Shown here in pieces: positions 1 to 9,639 of a stretch of 64,000 bases of DNA (the first letter of the stretch is position 1; each line of letters opens with the position of its first letter). Below the pieces are notes generated by a model. It was not told where the DNA came from and did not search any database. It was given only the letters and a program-made list of their open reading frames with translations. The stretch lies in the NCBI RefSeq assembly GCF_020889685.1, contig NZ_JACMYO010000002.1, positions 62,001 through 126,000 of the forward strand, written 5' to 3'. Source of the DNA: Bradyrhizobium oropedii (GTDB taxonomy: Bacteria; Pseudomonadota; Alphaproteobacteria; Rhizobiales; Xanthobacteraceae). Both the position numbers and the translations under genes were made by a program.

Positions 1-29
1 GACCTATTTCCCCTTGAGAAACCTGCAGA

Positions 30-205
30 AAGCCCCATCTGTCGCTGTGCCTGAGAGTATTATCCCGTCGGCGGACGCAATCGGGGAGAACCCCAGCGCC
101 TCTTTCCAGATGTCAGACGTCACGCGGTCCTTTTGCCTGAGAGTTTCCGGGGCGGTTGCTCCTTCGGCGCCGGCCCAGGACAGGGCCAGTCTCTCCCGAC
201 GTGAC
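30..205 (-). promoter_or_regulatory. Tandem glycine riboswitch
   Basis: Read on the minus strand this stretch carries two consecutive glycine-aptamer cores. The first has CGGGAGAGACTG (about 188-199), CGCCGAAGGAGCAA (about 157-170) and CTCTCAGGCAAAAGGACCG (about 125-143). The second repeats the pattern with GGAAAGAGGCG, CGCCGACGGGATAATA and CTCTCAGGCACAG (about 45-115). These are the hallmark conserved blocks of the family. Two aptamers in tandem is the common arrangement and usually switches on glycine cleavage genes (gcvTHP) when glycine is high. The controlled gene lies beyond the left edge, so gcvT is an inference. The element is divergent from alaS. Confidence 0.92.
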
Positions 206-409
206 TACTTACAGGTAGGACCAAAACACGGCCCCGCCAAGGCTGTCAACGCAGCAGGGGCGACTATCAACGGGCTTTGTGCTGTTGCGGCAAGCCCATG
301 ATCCGCCTGCACAGTTTCTGGACACCGCAGCTGGCAATGTCTAAAAGCGTTCGGCCGGAAAATGACGCCTTTTTGCGGCTGGCCGGCCCCTTTTTCCGAT
401 TGGATGAAC

Positions 410-3085
410 ATGAGCAGCGTCAACGACATCAGGTCGACATTTCTGAACTTCTTCAAGGAGAACGGCCACGAGATCGTGGCCTCGTCGCCGCTGGTCCCGC
501 GCAACGACCCGACCCTGATGTTCACCAATGCCGGCATGGTGCAGTTCAAGAACGTCTTCACCGGCGTCGAGAAGCGCAGCTATCAGCGCGCCACGACGTC
601 GCAGAAGTGCGTCCGCGCCGGCGGCAAGCATAACGACCTCGACAATGTCGGCTACACCGCGCGCCATCTCACCTTCTTCGAGATGCTCGGCAACTTCTCG
701 TTCGGCGACTACTTCAAGGAGCGCGCGATCGAGCTCGCCTGGAATCTGATCACCAAGGATTTCGGGCTGAAGAAGGACAAGCTGCTCGTCACCGTCTATC
801 ACACCGACGACGAGGCGGCGGGCTACTGGAAGAAGATCGCGGGCTTCTCGGATGACCGCATCATCCGCATCCCGACCTCGGACAACTTCTGGGCGATGGG
901 CGACACCGGCCCGTGCGGTCCGTGCTCCGAGATCTTCATCGATCGCGGCGAGCACATCTGGGGCGGACCTCCTGGTAGCCCCGAGGAGGACGGCGACCGC
1001 TTCCTCGAGTTCTGGAACCTGGTGTTCATGCAGTACGAGCAGGTGACGAAGGAGGAGCGCGTGGCGCTGCCGCGTCCCTCGATCGACACCGGCATGGGGC
1101 TGGAGCGCATGGCCTGCATCCTGCAAGGCGTCGAGAGCGTGTTCGAGACCGATCTGTTCCGTCATCTGATCGATGCGGCCGCATCAGCGCTCGGCCACGG
1201 GCCGAACGCGCAGAACGTCGCGTCGTACCGGGTGATCGCCGACCACCTGCGCTCGTCGGCGTTCCTGATCGCCGACGGCGTGCTGCCGTCGAACGAGGGC
1301 CGCGGCTATGTGCTGCGCCGGATCATGCGCCGCGCGATGCGCCATGCGCAGCTCTTGGGCGCGAGCGAGCCGCTGATGCATCGCCTGGTCTGGGCGCTGG
1401 TCCGCGAGATGGGCCAGGCCTATCCGGACCTGGTGCGTGCGGAGAAGCTGATCGAGGAGACGCTGCAGCTGGAAGAGACCCGCTTCCGCAAGACGCTGGT
1501 GCGGGGACTATCGATTCTCGACGAGAAGAGCGCCGGCCTCAAGAAGGGCGACATGTTCGACGGCGATACCGCATTCACGCTGTACGACACCTATGGTTTC
1601 CCGCTGGATCTGACGCAGGACGCGCTGAAGTCGCGCGGCATCAGCGTCGACCAGGCCTCGTTCACCGACGCGATGAACCGTCAGCGCGAGAAGGCGCGCG
1701 CCTCCTGGGCCGGATCGGGCGAGGCGGCGACCGAGACCATCTGGTTTCCGCTGCGCGAGAAGCTCGGTGCAACCGAATTCCTCGGCTATGAGACCGAGAG
1801 CGCGGAAGGCGTGGTCACGGCATTGCTCAAGGATGGCGCCGAGGTCGAGGGCCTCAAGGCCGGCGAGAGCGGCGCGATCGTGCTGAACCAGACTCCCTTC
1901 TATGCGGAGTCCGGTGGCCAGGTCGGCGACATCGGCATCCTCACCGGCGAGGGCGTCAAATTCCGCGTCACCGACATGCAGAAGAAGGCGGGCGATCTGT
2001 TCGTGCATGTCGGCACGGTGGAGCAGGGTACGCTGAATGTCGGCACCGCCTTGCAGCTCGAAGTCGACCACGCCAGGCGTTCGTCGATCCGCGCCAACCA
2101 CTCGGCGACGCATCTGTTGCATGAGGCGCTGCGCCAGGTGCTCGGCGATCATATCGCGCAACGCGGCTCGCTGGTCGCGCCCGATCGCCTGCGCTTCGAT
2201 TTCGTGCATCCGAAGCCGATCACGCCGGAAGAGCTCGCCCGGGTCGAGGACATCGCCAATGATGTTGTGCTCGAGAATGACGAAGTGACGACCCGGGTGA
2301 TGGGCGTCGACGATGCCCGCGAGGCCGGCGCGCGCGCGCTGTTCGGCGAGAAATACGGCGACGAGGTCCGCGTCGTCTCGATGGGCAAGAGCGCCCGCGA
2401 GCACGGCCAGAACGCGCTCGGCTGGTCGGTCGAGCTCTGCGGCGGCACCCATGTTCGTCGCACCGGTGACATCGGCCTGATTTCGGTGACCAGCGAAAGC
2501 GCTGTGGCTTCCGGCGTCCGTCGCATCGAGGCGCTGACCGGACGTCACGCGCGCAAGCATGCCAATGATACGATGGCACTGGCGAAGACCGCTGCGGCCG
2601 AGCTGCGCACCACGATCGAGGACGTCCCGGCGCGCATCACAGCCCTGATGGAAGAGCGCAAGAAGCTCGAGCGCGACCTGTCGGATGCCAGGAAGAAGCT
2701 CGCGATGGGCGGCGGCGGAGCGTCGTCGAACGGCGCCGCCTCCGGCGTTCGCGAGGTCGGCAACGTCAAGCTGCTCGCCCGCGCGGTCGAGGGCGTCGAG
2801 ACCAAGGACCTTAAGAGCCTGGTCGACGACGGCAAGAAGCAGATCGGCTCGGGCGTGGTCGCGATCGTCGGCGTCACCGAGGACGGCAAGGCCGGCATCG
2901 TGGTCGGCGTCACTGCCGACCTGACCTCGCGCTTCAACGCGGTCGAGCTCGTCCGCAAGGGCTCCGAGGTGCTTGGCGGCAAGGGCGGCGGCGGCCGGCC
3001 CGACATGGCGCAGGCCGGTGGACCCGACGGCGCCAAGGCCGACGCAGCGCTGTCGGCGATCGAACAAGCGATGGCCGGCGCCTGA
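410..3085 (+). CDS. alaS: Alanine--tRNA ligase
   Basis: Charges tRNA-Ala with alanine in the cytoplasm and edits mischarged Ser/Gly. The 891-residue product has the class II catalytic domain at the N terminus (entry motif RSTFLNFF, then [20 protein letters not shown]), the editing domain with HSATH at about residues 564-568 and CGGTH at about 677-681 (zinc ligands), and the C-Ala domain rich in Gly near the end ([16 protein letters not shown]). An upstream in-frame ATG at 362 exists, but family members begin MSxVNxIRSTF, so ATG 410 is preferred. A GTG-started channel gene follows after 14 bases and may be co-transcribed. Length is normal for the family. Confidence 0.97.
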   Translation: MSSVNDIRSTFLNFFKENGHEIVASSPLVPRNDPTLMFTNAGMVQFKNVFTGVEKRSYQRATTSQKCVRAGGKHNDLDNVGYTARHLTFFEMLGNFSFGDYFKERAIELAWNLITKDFGLKKDKLLVTVYHTDDEAAGYWKKIAGFSDDRIIRIPTSDNFWAMGDTGPCGPCSEIFIDRGEHIWGGPPGSPEEDGDRFLEFWNLVFMQYEQVTKEERVALPRPSIDTGMGLERMACILQGVESVFETDLFRHLIDAAASALGHGPNAQNVASYRVIADHLRSSAFLIADGVLPSNEGRGYVLRRIMRRAMRHAQLLGASEPLMHRLVWALVREMGQAYPDLVRAEKLIEETLQLEETRFRKTLVRGLSILDEKSAGLKKGDMFDGDTAFTLYDTYGFPLDLTQDALKSRGISVDQASFTDAMNRQREKARASWAGSGEAATETIWFPLREKLGATEFLGYETESAEGVVTALLKDGAEVEGLKAGESGAIVLNQTPFYAESGGQVGDIGILTGEGVKFRVTDMQKKAGDLFVHVGTVEQGTLNVGTALQLEVDHARRSSIRANHSATHLLHEALRQVLGDHIAQRGSLVAPDRLRFDFVHPKPITPEELARVEDIANDVVLENDEVTTRVMGVDDAREAGARALFGEKYGDEVRVVSMGKSAREHGQNALGWSVELCGGTHVRRTGDIGLISVTSESAVASGVRRIEALTGRHARKHANDTMALAKTAAAELRTTIEDVPARITALMEERKKLERDLSDARKKLAMGGGGASSNGAASGVREVGNVKLLARAVEGVETKDLKSLVDDGKKQIGSGVVAIVGVTEDGKAGIVVGVTADLTSRFNAVELVRKGSEVLGGKGGGGRPDMAQAGGPDGAKADAALSAIEQAMAGA

Positions 3086-3099
3086 CGGAGAGGCTGATC

Positions 3100-4347
3100 G
3101 TGGCGACGGCTCCGTTCAAGCCCACGATCAGCGATCCCGGGCTGCGGGGGCGTCTCTACGAGCTGCTCGAACGCGATGACCTGCCGCAGTCGGGCGGCTC
3201 GCGGTTTGCCCGGATCATCATCGCTATCATCGCCGTTGACGTGCTGGCGGCGATCCTGGCCTCCGTGCCCGAGATCGACGCGCAGTTCGGCTGGCTGCTG
3301 ACGGCGATCGAGATCGCGGCGGTGGCCGCTTTCGCACTGGAATATGCCGCGCGGCTCTGGAGCGTGGTCGGCCACTCCCTGCGCGACATGACGCCGCTGC
3401 AGGCGCGGCTGGAATACGCCTTCTCGGCGCTCGGCGTGATCGACCTGCTCGCCTTCCTGCCGTCGGCGATTGCGCTTGCGATCGGTGACAAGACCGCGCT
3501 GGTGCTGTTCGGCATGCTGCCGTTCCTCAAGCTGGTGCGCTATTCGACCGCGATGCGCTCGCTGCTGGCGGCGCTGCATGCCGAGCGGCGGACGCTGTTC
3601 GGCTGCGTGGTGATCCTGACCGGCGCGGTGCTGCTGTTCGCCTCGCTGCTCTATGCCATCGAGCACAAGGTGCAGCCGGACAAGTTCGGCACCATGCCGC
3701 AGGCGATGTGGTGGGCGATCGTGACGCTGGGCACCGTCGGTTACGGCGACGTCGTTCCGGTGACGCCGCTCGGGCGGATCGTCACGGTGGTCGCGATCGT
3801 AGTCGGCTTTGCGATGATCGCGCTGCCGGTCGCGATCATCTCGACCGCATTCGCCGACGAGGTCCGGCGCCGCGACTTCGTCGTGACCTGGGGCATGCTG
3901 GCGCGGGTGCCGCTGTTCTCGCATCTCAACGCCGCCGATATCGCCGACATCATGCGGTTGTTGCGCTCGCAGACCATCGAGGCCGGCGAGGTGCTGGTGC
4001 GGCGCGGCGATGCGGCATCGTCGATGTATTTCATCACCGCCGGCGAGGTCGAGATCGACCTGCCGAACCAGCGGGTGCGGTTGTCGGACGGCGCATTCTT
4101 CGGCGAGATCGCACTGCTCCGGCGGACCAGCCGCTCCGGCACGGTGACGGCAATGCGCAAGACCAAGCTGCTGCTGCTCGACGCGCAGGACTTCCATGCT
4201 CTGGTCGAGCGCATGCCGGCGCTCGCCGCGCATGTCAGGGAGACCGCCGAGGCGCGGCTCGCCGACCCGCTCACGGCCGGTGGCGACCTGGCTGTCGCCG
4301 AAATCGCCCAGGCGCCGCACGAGACCGACGGCGGCATCCGCGATTAG
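3100..4347 (+). CDS. Cyclic-nucleotide-gated potassium channel (MlotiK1 type)
   Basis: Inner-membrane six-helix K+ channel with a cytoplasmic cyclic-nucleotide-binding domain. Hydrophobic segments run from about residue 35 to 255. The selectivity filter TVGYGD lies at about 211-217, preceded by a pore helix QAMWWAIVTLG that is nearly identical to the Mesorhizobium channel MlotiK1. The C-terminal domain (about 265-385) has the phosphate-binding cassette FGEIALL followed by SRSGTV with the arginine that contacts the cyclic phosphate. At 415 residues it is somewhat longer than MlotiK1. The start is GTG 3100, 14 bases after alaS. Activation by cAMP is inferred from the family; a class III cyclase lies about 6 kb away. 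Confidence 0.93.
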   Translation: MATAPFKPTISDPGLRGRLYELLERDDLPQSGGSRFARIIIAIIAVDVLAAILASVPEIDAQFGWLLTAIEIAAVAAFALEYAARLWSVVGHSLRDMTPLQARLEYAFSALGVIDLLAFLPSAIALAIGDKTALVLFGMLPFLKLVRYSTAMRSLLAALHAERRTLFGCVVILTGAVLLFASLLYAIEHKVQPDKFGTMPQAMWWAIVTLGTVGYGDVVPVTPLGRIVTVVAIVVGFAMIALPVAIISTAFADEVRRRDFVVTWGMLARVPLFSHLNAADIADIMRLLRSQTIEAGEVLVRRGDAASSMYFITAGEVEIDLPNQRVRLSDGAFFGEIALLRRTSRSGTVTAMRKTKLLLLDAQDFHALVERMPALAAHVRETAEARLADPLTAGGDLAVAEIAQAPHETDGGIRD

Positions 4348-4401
4348 TTTTGACGCGTTTTCTTCACGCGAACCCACTTCGCTCGAAAACGCTTTGGTCT
4401 A
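4348..4401. repeat. Dispersed palindromic repeat, family A copy 1
   Basis: The element has complementary ends GCGTTTTC and GAAAACGC around an inner TTCACGCGAA..ACTTCGCTCGAA. It fills the gap between two convergent genes: the channel stop TAG is at 4345-4347 and the stop of the minus-strand DUF3455 gene (4399-4401) is the outer edge of the repeat. It can fold into a stem and may terminate both transcripts. Related copies are at 6322-6374 and 54969-55052. Confidence 0.75.
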
Positions 4402-4908
4402 GTCGCGGCGCACGAACACGTAGTCCGCCGAATACGCCGCGCCCTTTAGCGCGCCGACCTTGTCGCAAGCGCCATTGAGCTCGCCGCCTGAGGTATTGAT
4501 CCGCTGCACGGTGGCGACGCTCGACAGCAGGCCGTTGCCGCGGTGGGAGATCACCTCGAGCTTCAGCCAGGGAATATCCGCAGGGGTCGCGCCGGGCGCG
4601 GTGCCGGCGGTACGGGCAGTCACGGCGCTGCCGTCGACATGCTCCCAGTTCGGACCGGCATAGTGGCGGCCGACCGTGCGGCCGTCGGCGATCAGGGTGG
4701 CGACCGGTTCACGGAACGACCAGGCGAGCTTGCCGTCGGTGACCGGCTTGCACTCATAGACCTGCACGCCCTCGGCATGGACTGACAGGACCGGGATCTC
4801 GCCGGGCGCCGCGACGGCGTCGGGCAAGGGAGGCATGGGATCGGCGGCGAGGGCCGCCGATCCGGTGAGCAGGAAGGATGCGAGCGCTACGGCTCTGACA
4901 AGGGCCAT
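4399..4908 (-). CDS. Exported DUF3455 protein
   Basis: A 169-residue secreted protein of unknown function. It has a clear Sec signal peptide (VALASFLLTGSAALAAD, cleavage after about residue 22). The body has the DUF3455 pattern: GVQVYECKP near residue 48, WSFREPVATLIADG, GRHYAGPNWEHVDGS, then IPWLKLEV and RINTSGG. The two cysteines in VYEC and NGACD could form a disulfide. It is transcribed on the strand opposite to its left neighbour and the same strand as icd, 31 bases downstream of the icd stop, so it may be read through from icd. Its stop codon sits at the edge of a dispersed repeat. Confidence 0.8.
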   Translation of the reverse strand: MALVRAVALASFLLTGSAALAADPMPPLPDAVAAPGEIPVLSVHAEGVQVYECKPVTDGKLAWSFREPVATLIADGRTVGRHYAGPNWEHVDGSAVTARTAGTAPGATPADIPWLKLEVISHRGNGLLSSVATVQRINTSGGELNGACDKVGALKGAAYSADYVFVRRD

Positions 4909-4939
4909 GATGAACGCTCGCTATTGCCGTTCGGCGGCC

Positions 4940-6154
4940 TCAGGCCGCCATCGCCTTGCCGAGATTCTCGGCAACCTTGTCGAGGAAGCCGGTGGTCGAG
5001 AGCCAGCGCTGATCGGCGCCGACCAGGAGCGCGAGGTCCTTGGTCATGTAGCCGTCCTCGACGGTCGCGACGCAGACCTTCTCCAGTGTGGTGGCGAACT
5101 TCGCCAGCTCCTGATTGTTGTCGAGCTTGGCGCGATGGGCGAGGCCACGGGTCCAGGCGAAGATCGACGCGATCGAGTTGGTCGAGGTCTCCTTGCCCTT
5201 CTGGTGCTCGCGGTAGTGACGGGTCACGGTGCCGTGGGCGGCTTCGGCTTCAACGGTCTTGCCGTCCGGGGTGAGCAACACCGAGGTCATCAGGCCGAGC
5301 GAGCCGTAGCCCTGGGCCACGGTGTCGGACTGCACGTCGCCGTCGTAGTTCTTGCAGGCCCAGACATAGCCGCCGGACCACTTCAGCGCCGAGGCCACCA
5401 TGTCGTCGATCAGGCGGTGCTCGTAGGTCAGGCCCTTGGCCTCGAATTCCTTCTTGAACTCGCGGTCGTAGATGTCCTGGAAGATGTCCTTGAAGCGGCC
5501 GTCATAGACCTTGAGGATGGTGTTCTTGGTCGAGAGATAGACCGGGTAGTTGCGCAGCAGGCCGTAGTTGAGCGAGGCGCGGGCGAAATCGATGATGGAG
5601 TCGTCGAGATTGTACATCTCCATCGCGACGCCGGCGCCGGGCGCCTTGAACACTTCGCGCTCGATCACGGTGCCGTCCTCGCCGACGAACTTCAGCGACA
5701 GCGTGCCCTTGCCGGGGAACTTGATGTCGGTGGCGCGGTACTGGTCGCCATAGGCGTGGCGGCCGATGATGATCGGCTTGGTCCAGCCGGGAACCAGGCG
5801 CGGCACGTTCTTGCAGATGATCGGCTCGCGGAAGATCACGCCGCCGAGGATGTTGCGGATGGTGCCGTTCGGCGACTTCCACATCTGCTTGAGGCCGAAT
5901 TCCTTCACCCGGGCCTCGTCGGGGGTGATGGTGGCGCATTTGACGCCGACGCCGACCTTCTTGATGGCTTCGGCGGCGTCGATGGTCACCTGGTCGTTGG
6001 TTTCATCGCGGTATTCCATGCCCAGATCGAAATAGAGCAGCTCGACATCCAGGAACGGGTTGATCAGCTTGTCCTTGATGTGCTGCCAGATGATCCGGGT
6101 CATCTCGTCGCCATCGAGCTCGACGACGGGGTTGGATACCTTGATTTTTGCCAT
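4940..6154 (-). CDS. icd: NADP-dependent isocitrate dehydrogenase
   Basis: Converts isocitrate to 2-oxoglutarate and CO2 in the TCA cycle, producing NADPH. The 404-residue protein is of the homodimeric, eukaryote-like subfamily common in Hyphomicrobiales: it starts [21 protein letters not shown], contains ANLxxx-type substrate segments ([28 protein letters not shown] with the substrate-binding Ser and Arg residues), [18 protein letters not shown], the metal-binding DDMVA and YDGDVQSD aspartates, and [12 protein letters not shown] in the cofactor site. Length fits the family. The start ATG is followed by a long upstream gap (6155-6321) without genes that should hold the promoter. Confidence 0.97.
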   Translation of the reverse strand: MAKIKVSNPVVELDGDEMTRIIWQHIKDKLINPFLDVELLYFDLGMEYRDETNDQVTIDAAEAIKKVGVGVKCATITPDEARVKEFGLKQMWKSPNGTIRNILGGVIFREPIICKNVPRLVPGWTKPIIIGRHAYGDQYRATDIKFPGKGTLSLKFVGEDGTVIEREVFKAPGAGVAMEMYNLDDSIIDFARASLNYGLLRNYPVYLSTKNTILKVYDGRFKDIFQDIYDREFKKEFEAKGLTYEHRLIDDMVASALKWSGGYVWACKNYDGDVQSDTVAQGYGSLGLMTSVLLTPDGKTVEAEAAHGTVTRHYREHQKGKETSTNSIASIFAWTRGLAHRAKLDNNQELAKFATTLEKVCVATVEDGYMTKDLALLVGADQRWLSTTGFLDKVAENLGKAMAA

Positions 6155-6321
6155 GACGGGGAGGCCCTCTTGGGAACGGCGCGCTTTTGACGGCGGGGGT
6201 GGAAATACGCCTGCGCTATAGCACCGCCCGGGGACGGGCGAAAGCGCACCGGTTATGCACTTTCAGCCCATCATTTCATCGAGAACCGCCATTCTGATGG
6301 CGGCTCTCGGTCCACTTTCTG

Positions 6322-6374
6322 TGACGGGTTTTCTTCACGCGAACCGGTGCCCACTTCGGCTTGAAAACCCTCTA
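6322..6374. repeat. Dispersed palindromic repeat, family A copy 2
   Basis: Same family as 4348-4401: GGGTTTTC and GAAAACCC ends around TTCACGCGAACCGGTGCCCACTT. The compensating change from GCG to GGG on one side and CGC to CCC on the other keeps the stem paired. The stop codon of the minus-strand hydrolase (6372-6374) is the edge of the element. It probably acts as that gene's terminator. Confidence 0.75.
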
Positions 6375-8099
6375 AAACGGGACCTGCGTCGCGGTCCCGG
6401 CCACGATGTACCAGGTCACGAACAGGCCCGCGATCAGTGCGCCGGGCAGGCTCGATCCGGTCCGCCGCCAGGTGAAGGTCGCGATCACGGCGACGATTGC
6501 GAGCAGCGGCACGAACTGGATCGCGACGATGGTCGAGAGCGGCACGAAGCCGGGGTCCGGCAGCGGGTTGAAGAGCTTTCCGGTCAGCCACAGCGTGCCG
6601 TATTGCAGCACCAGCAACACGATGAAACCGAACGTCAGCGCCAGGATGTTGGTGAGGTAGAGCGTCCCTCGCGGGGCACCCATGGTCGAGAAATTCCGGT
6701 GCAGCACGTGCAGCGCCACGACGAAAAACGCCGTGAACGGAATCAGATAGATCAGGAAGATGAGGAACTGCTTCGCGCTCATCAACTTGAGTGCAACGAT
6801 CCAGAACCTGAAGTCGATCTTGAATGCGAGGTCGGCGAGCCACAGCGCGGCGTAGCCCACCGCAACCGAGGCCACCGCGATCACGATGGATTGACCGACC
6901 AGCCTGGCCCGGGTGGTGCGCTTCGGGGCGAACGGCATCAGGGCCAGCGTGATCAGGCCGTTGACGATGGCCCAGATCAGGATCTGGTTGGTGATGCCCT
7001 GCGGCAGGAATGCACTCGGGGCCACAAAGGTGCCGCCCAGCGCGAAGGCCGGATAATAGGTCAGCGCCGGGATGAAGGCGGCCAGGATGAACGCCGTGGT
7101 CCAGCGCCGGCCCTTGGCCGCCTCATGCGGCGGCATGGTGCCGTCGGCCACCGCCGGCAGCCGCAGGCGGGAGAACATCGGCGCTTCCAGCAACCCGTCG
7201 AACGTCCCGATCACCAGCGCAACGAAACCGATGAGGGCGATGAGCGTGGCGATCTCCTTGCGGAACCAGATCTGGTCGTCGACCGGACGCGGCGTGCCGC
7301 CCTTCAACGTCTTGGCGAACCAGTCGAGGCTGTAGCCGATCGCCTCATGCGAGATGTGCTCGGCCGGATGGGTCATCGCCGGCGTGTACAGCACCCGCGC
7401 CGTGCCGGCGGCCGGATCGCCATAGACCTTGCCCGGCTCGACCGCGCCTTGCGTGCCGAACAGCGCCCAGAGTTTCGGGCTCGTGGTGACGTCGCGGGCG
7501 AGGTCGACGCCCCACATCAACTCGGGGAATTCCTCGTATTGGGCGAACACCAGCGCAGTGTTGCGCGGCCAGCTCGTGGTGCCCTCGGCGGCGAATGGTT
7601 TGCCGGTGGAGGAGCCCTCGAGGACCATCGACTTGTAGTCGTTGGGCATGGCTGCTGCGGCGGCCAGCACGGTCCAGCCGCCCATCGAATGGCCCTCGAG
7701 CCCGATGTTGTCCTTGTCGACGAATGGCAGGCCGCGGAGATAGGCGAGGCCGTCAGGCCCGCCGAAGCCGTTGGCGAAGGAGGGCGGGTCGCTGTAGCCG
7801 TGGCCGGTCTGGTCGAGCGCCAGCACCACATAGCCGCGGCGGGCGAACTCGATGGCGAAGCCGTCCTGGGTCTCGCGCGAATTGATATAGCCGTGGACGG
7901 CGAGGATGCCGGGCGCCGGGATTTGCGCCGTCGCATTCGCCGGGACATAGAGCAGGGCGCTCATGGTGTTGCCCTTGGCGCCCTTGAACCTGACATCCTC
8001 GATCCGGATGCCACCTGCAGTCTGGGTAAAGTGGGCGAGCAGGCCCCCCGCCACAATCAAGATCAGGCCCACAATCGCCAGCGTCCATCTGCCCCGCAT
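6372..8099 (-). CDS. Alpha/beta hydrolase with C-terminal membrane domain
   Basis: A 575-residue membrane-anchored hydrolase of unknown substrate. One N-terminal transmembrane segment (about 5-25) is followed by an alpha/beta-hydrolase fold: strand VHGYINSR with oxyanion region, ALDQTGHGYSDPP, and the nucleophile elbow GHSMGG at about residue 140. From about residue 300 on, the protein is mostly hydrophobic, with some seven or eight predicted helices. ATG 8099 is preferred over an upstream in-frame ATG at 8156 because it has a strong GGGGGGA ribosome site. The catalytic domain is probably outside the cytoplasm, given the single preceding anchor, but this is inference. It stands alone on its strand after icd. 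Confidence 0.8.
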   Translation of the reverse strand: MRGRWTLAIVGLILIVAGGLLAHFTQTAGGIRIEDVRFKGAKGNTMSALLYVPANATAQIPAPGILAVHGYINSRETQDGFAIEFARRGYVVLALDQTGHGYSDPPSFANGFGGPDGLAYLRGLPFVDKDNIGLEGHSMGGWTVLAAAAAMPNDYKSMVLEGSSTGKPFAAEGTTSWPRNTALVFAQYEEFPELMWGVDLARDVTTSPKLWALFGTQGAVEPGKVYGDPAAGTARVLYTPAMTHPAEHISHEAIGYSLDWFAKTLKGGTPRPVDDQIWFRKEIATLIALIGFVALVIGTFDGLLEAPMFSRLRLPAVADGTMPPHEAAKGRRWTTAFILAAFIPALTYYPAFALGGTFVAPSAFLPQGITNQILIWAIVNGLITLALMPFAPKRTTRARLVGQSIVIAVASVAVGYAALWLADLAFKIDFRFWIVALKLMSAKQFLIFLIYLIPFTAFFVVALHVLHRNFSTMGAPRGTLYLTNILALTFGFIVLLVLQYGTLWLTGKLFNPLPDPGFVPLSTIVAIQFVPLLAIVAVIATFTWRRTGSSLPGALIAGLFVTWYIVAGTATQVPF

Positions 8100-8439
8100 T
8101 ATCGTCCCCCCAAGTGCTTCGACCCCAACTGCCTCGCCGTTCAACCGGCGTCTCAAGCGTGCCTTTACAGCTTCGCTTTGGTTGTGGTTGATAGCCTATC
8201 CGAAGGCGAAGCGCGCGCAAGCGGCAGCCTTGGTTCTGCGCGATCGGGATTCCGATTGAGGATTCGCAATCGCCGCTAACCCTGTTATCTCCTTGGAGAA
8301 ATTGGTCCCGCGCAAAACCGGTGCAAAGCTGGTGGATGCTGCTCGATGCAGCCCTTGGGACCTCCGCATGAGATTTTGAATCAGCCGCTTCGGAAGCTGA
8401 TTCAAAACCTTCAGATGTTGAATCAGAAAGTGAAGTGAG
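8100..8439. other. Intergenic region between divergent hydrolase and trmJ, with hairpin
   Basis: No gene is supported in this 340-base gap. It must hold both promoters. Its clearest structure is a perfect 12-base-pair inverted repeat, TTTTGAATCAGC (8374-8385) and GCTGATTCAAAA (8396-8407), with a 10-base loop. A third copy of TTGAATCAG follows at about 8418-8426, just ahead of the trmJ start. The hairpin lies in what should be the trmJ leader. Confidence 0.6.
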
Positions 8440-9639
8440 ATGTCCGGCACCGACAAGACCAAGGCAGGGCACGACCTTGCCGGTCCCGTCGTCATCCTGG
8501 TCGAGCCGCAGCTTGGCGAGAACATCGGCATGGCCGCACGCGCGATGGGCAACTTCGCGCTGGCCCGGATGCGCATCGTCAACCCGCGCGACGGCTGGCC
8601 GAACATCGCCGCCGAGCGTGCCGCCGCCGGTGCCGACCACATCATCGGTTCGGTCGAGCTGTTCGACACCGTCGAGCGGGCGATCGCCGATCTCACGCTG
8701 GTGTTTGCAACCACCGCCCGCGCCCACGACCAGGCCAAGCCGGTGGTCGGACCGGAAGGCGCAGCGGGCGAGATCGTCCGCCATGTCGCATCCGGCGGCG
8801 GGGCCGGCATCCTGTTCGGGCGGGAGCGCTCCGGCCTGACCAACGACGAGGTTGCGCTCGCCAACCGGATCATCACGTTCCCGGTCAACCCGGGCTTCGC
8901 TTCGCTCAATCTGGCACAGGCAGTGCTTTTGATGGGCTACGAATGGTTCAAGCTTTCGACCGCGGGCGCGCTGCCGTTCGCGATGCCCGAACGGTCCGAG
9001 CCGGCCTCCCAGCACCAGATGCAGGCCTTCTTCGACAACCTCGTCGCCGAGCTCGACAAGGTCGAGTTCCTGCGGCCGGCCGAGAAGCGCGACACCATGC
9101 TGGTCAACCTGCGCAACATCTTCACCCGGATGGACCCGACCAAGCAGGACATGCACACGCTGCACGGCGTGGTGATGGCGATCGCCGAGGGCCGCAAGGG
9201 TCCCGCCAAGGGCGGCGTGCTCGACGGCGCCCAGGCCACGCGGCTGCGGGCGCTGCTCGCCGAGCAGGGAGGGGGTGGCGCGGTCGCCGACAATTCCAGC
9301 ACGGTGCGCGGGCTCGCCCGGCTGCTCCGCCGCAACCCGACCGACGCCGAGCGGATCCTGTGGCAGGCGCTGACCCGCGACCGCCGCTTCGCCGGCCAGT
9401 TCAAGCGCCAGACCCCGGTCGGCCGCCACATCCCGGACTTCGTCTCCTTCGTGCACCGGACCGCGATCGAGCTGGTCAATCCCGGCGAGAGCGAGGCCAT
9501 CGCCGCCGACCGCGCCAAGCGCCGCGCCTGGCTCGAGGCCCGCGACTACCGGGTGATCGACATGCAGGTGGCCGATGTCGAGCGCGACCTCGATGCCGAA
9601 CTGGCGCGGCTGGAGGCGGGACTTCAGCAAGGGCGGTGA
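8440..9639 (+). CDS. TrmJ-type tRNA/rRNA methyltransferase fused to DUF559 domain
   Basis: The N-terminal 250 residues are a SpoU/TrmJ methyltransferase: VILVEPQLGENIGMAARAMGNF, LVFATTAR, GILFGRERSGLTNDEV (AdoMet knot) and INPGFASLNLAQAVLLMGYE. TrmJ makes 2'-O-methylcytidine/uridine at position 32 of tRNAs. From about residue 288 to 398 there is an added DUF559 domain (restriction-endonuclease-like): LLRRNPTDAERILWQAL, RFKRQ-like QFKRQTPVG, IPDFVSF, AIELV. The usual DGGQH after the catalytic Glu is replaced by NPGESE, so nuclease activity is doubtful. The start ATG 8440 fits the conserved start of the methyltransferase. The C-terminal extension makes it much longer than the standalone 240-residue enzyme. 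Confidence 0.88.
   Translation: MSGTDKTKAGHDLAGPVVILVEPQLGENIGMAARAMGNFALARMRIVNPRDGWPNIAAERAAAGADHIIGSVELFDTVERAIADLTLVFATTARAHDQAKPVVGPEGAAGEIVRHVASGGGAGILFGRERSGLTNDEVALANRIITFPVNPGFASLNLAQAVLLMGYEWFKLSTAGALPFAMPERSEPASQHQMQAFFDNLVAELDKVEFLRPAEKRDTMLVNLRNIFTRMDPTKQDMHTLHGVVMAIAEGRKGPAKGGVLDGAQATRLRALLAEQGGGGAVADNSSTVRGLARLLRRNPTDAERILWQALTRDRRFAGQFKRQTPVGRHIPDFVSFVHRTAIELVNPGESEAIAADRAKRRAWLEARDYRVIDMQVADVERDLDAELARLEAGLQQGR

Noticed and set aside
1508-3067. Long minus-strand open frame inside alaS (519 codons)
   Set aside because: It lies wholly antisense to a certain gene and shows the Arg/Ala/His-rich composition of a GC-bias shadow with no ribosome site or domain.
2545-4377. Long minus-strand open frame (610 codons) across alaS and the channel gene
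   Set aside because: It covers two well supported genes in reverse and has low-complexity, His/Arg/Asp-rich sequence without family patterns.
4835-6190. Plus-strand open frame of 451 codons opposite icd
   Set aside because: It mirrors the icd gene on the other strand, has no motif and no ribosome site.
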